A stretch of DNA of 14,817 nucleotides from Lysobacterales bacterium UBA2790 (GTDB taxonomy: Bacteria; Pseudomonadota; Gammaproteobacteria; Xanthomonadales; Xanthomonadaceae): NCBI GenBank assembly GCA_002352135.1, contig DEHW01000107.1, positions 4,783 through 19,599 on the forward strand, written 5' to 3'. Below the pieces are notes generated by a model. That model did no database searches and was not told where the DNA came from. It saw only the letters and a list, made by a program, of their open reading frames with translations. A program made the translations under genes and the position numbers. Every line of letters starts with the position of its first letter. Position 1 is the stretch's first letter. Shown here in pieces: positions 14,813-14,817 of this stretch.

Positions 14813-14817
14813 TTTAG

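Noticed and set aside
1..14817. CRISPR array, tRNA, rRNA or insertion sequence
   Set aside because: No regularly spaced direct repeats, no cloverleaf or rRNA-like stretch and no transposase or integrase motif were seen.

Overview
The window is about 60-65% GC over most of its length. It carries ordinary gammaproteobacterial-looking housekeeping genes at its left end, and the rest is an accessory island of membrane-associated signalling or conflict genes. The HIT/PxpB/PxpC proteins and the GC content would fit a Xanthomonadales-like gammaproteobacterium, but no rRNA, tRNA or marker gene is present, so that placement is tentative.

Left part (1-2068, + strand): the 3' end of a HIT-family gene, then pxpB and pxpC (5-oxoprolinase subunits B and C). 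These genes are joined by 4-bp ATGA overlaps. pxpA, the usual partner, does not follow. A gene-poor stretch (2069-2556) separates this block from the island.

Plus-strand island (2557-11362): four co-directional genes. (1) A SLOG-fold protein with four C-terminal membrane segments resembling SLATT modules. (2) A TIR domain, one membrane segment and a TPR-like C-terminal half. (3) A lipoprotein gene interrupted by an apparent single-base frameshift near 6641. (4) A 1395-residue DUF4062-nSTAND1-TM protein with a long helical C-terminal half. In proteins 2 and 4 a basic stretch precedes the single membrane segment, so the signalling/NTPase half is predicted to be cytoplasmic and the C-terminal half periplasmic. 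In both genes the base composition falls from about 63-72% GC in sampled parts of the cytoplasmic half to about 33-45% in sampled parts of the other half.

Minus-strand block (14258-11384): a two-TM, TrkA-N/RCK-like, RyR-domain protein, followed 4 nt later by a patatin-like phospholipase. The two genes look translationally coupled. This pair converges on the nSTAND gene with only 21 bp between the stop codons.

Reading of the whole: SLOG, SLATT, TIR, DUF4062, nSTAND, RyR and patatin domains are all known from comparative work on nucleotide-centred bacterial conflict and immune signalling. Here they sit together with a lipoprotein, and without any recognisable CD-NTase, nuclease or toxin gene. 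My inference is an envelope-facing sensor/effector system: periplasmic helical ectodomains and a lipoprotein outside, a STAND NTPase and TIR-fold domains inside, and membrane-directed outputs (4TM protein, channel-like RyR protein, phospholipase). The right end (14259-14817) contains a cluster of short perfect hairpins and at most one weak ORF.
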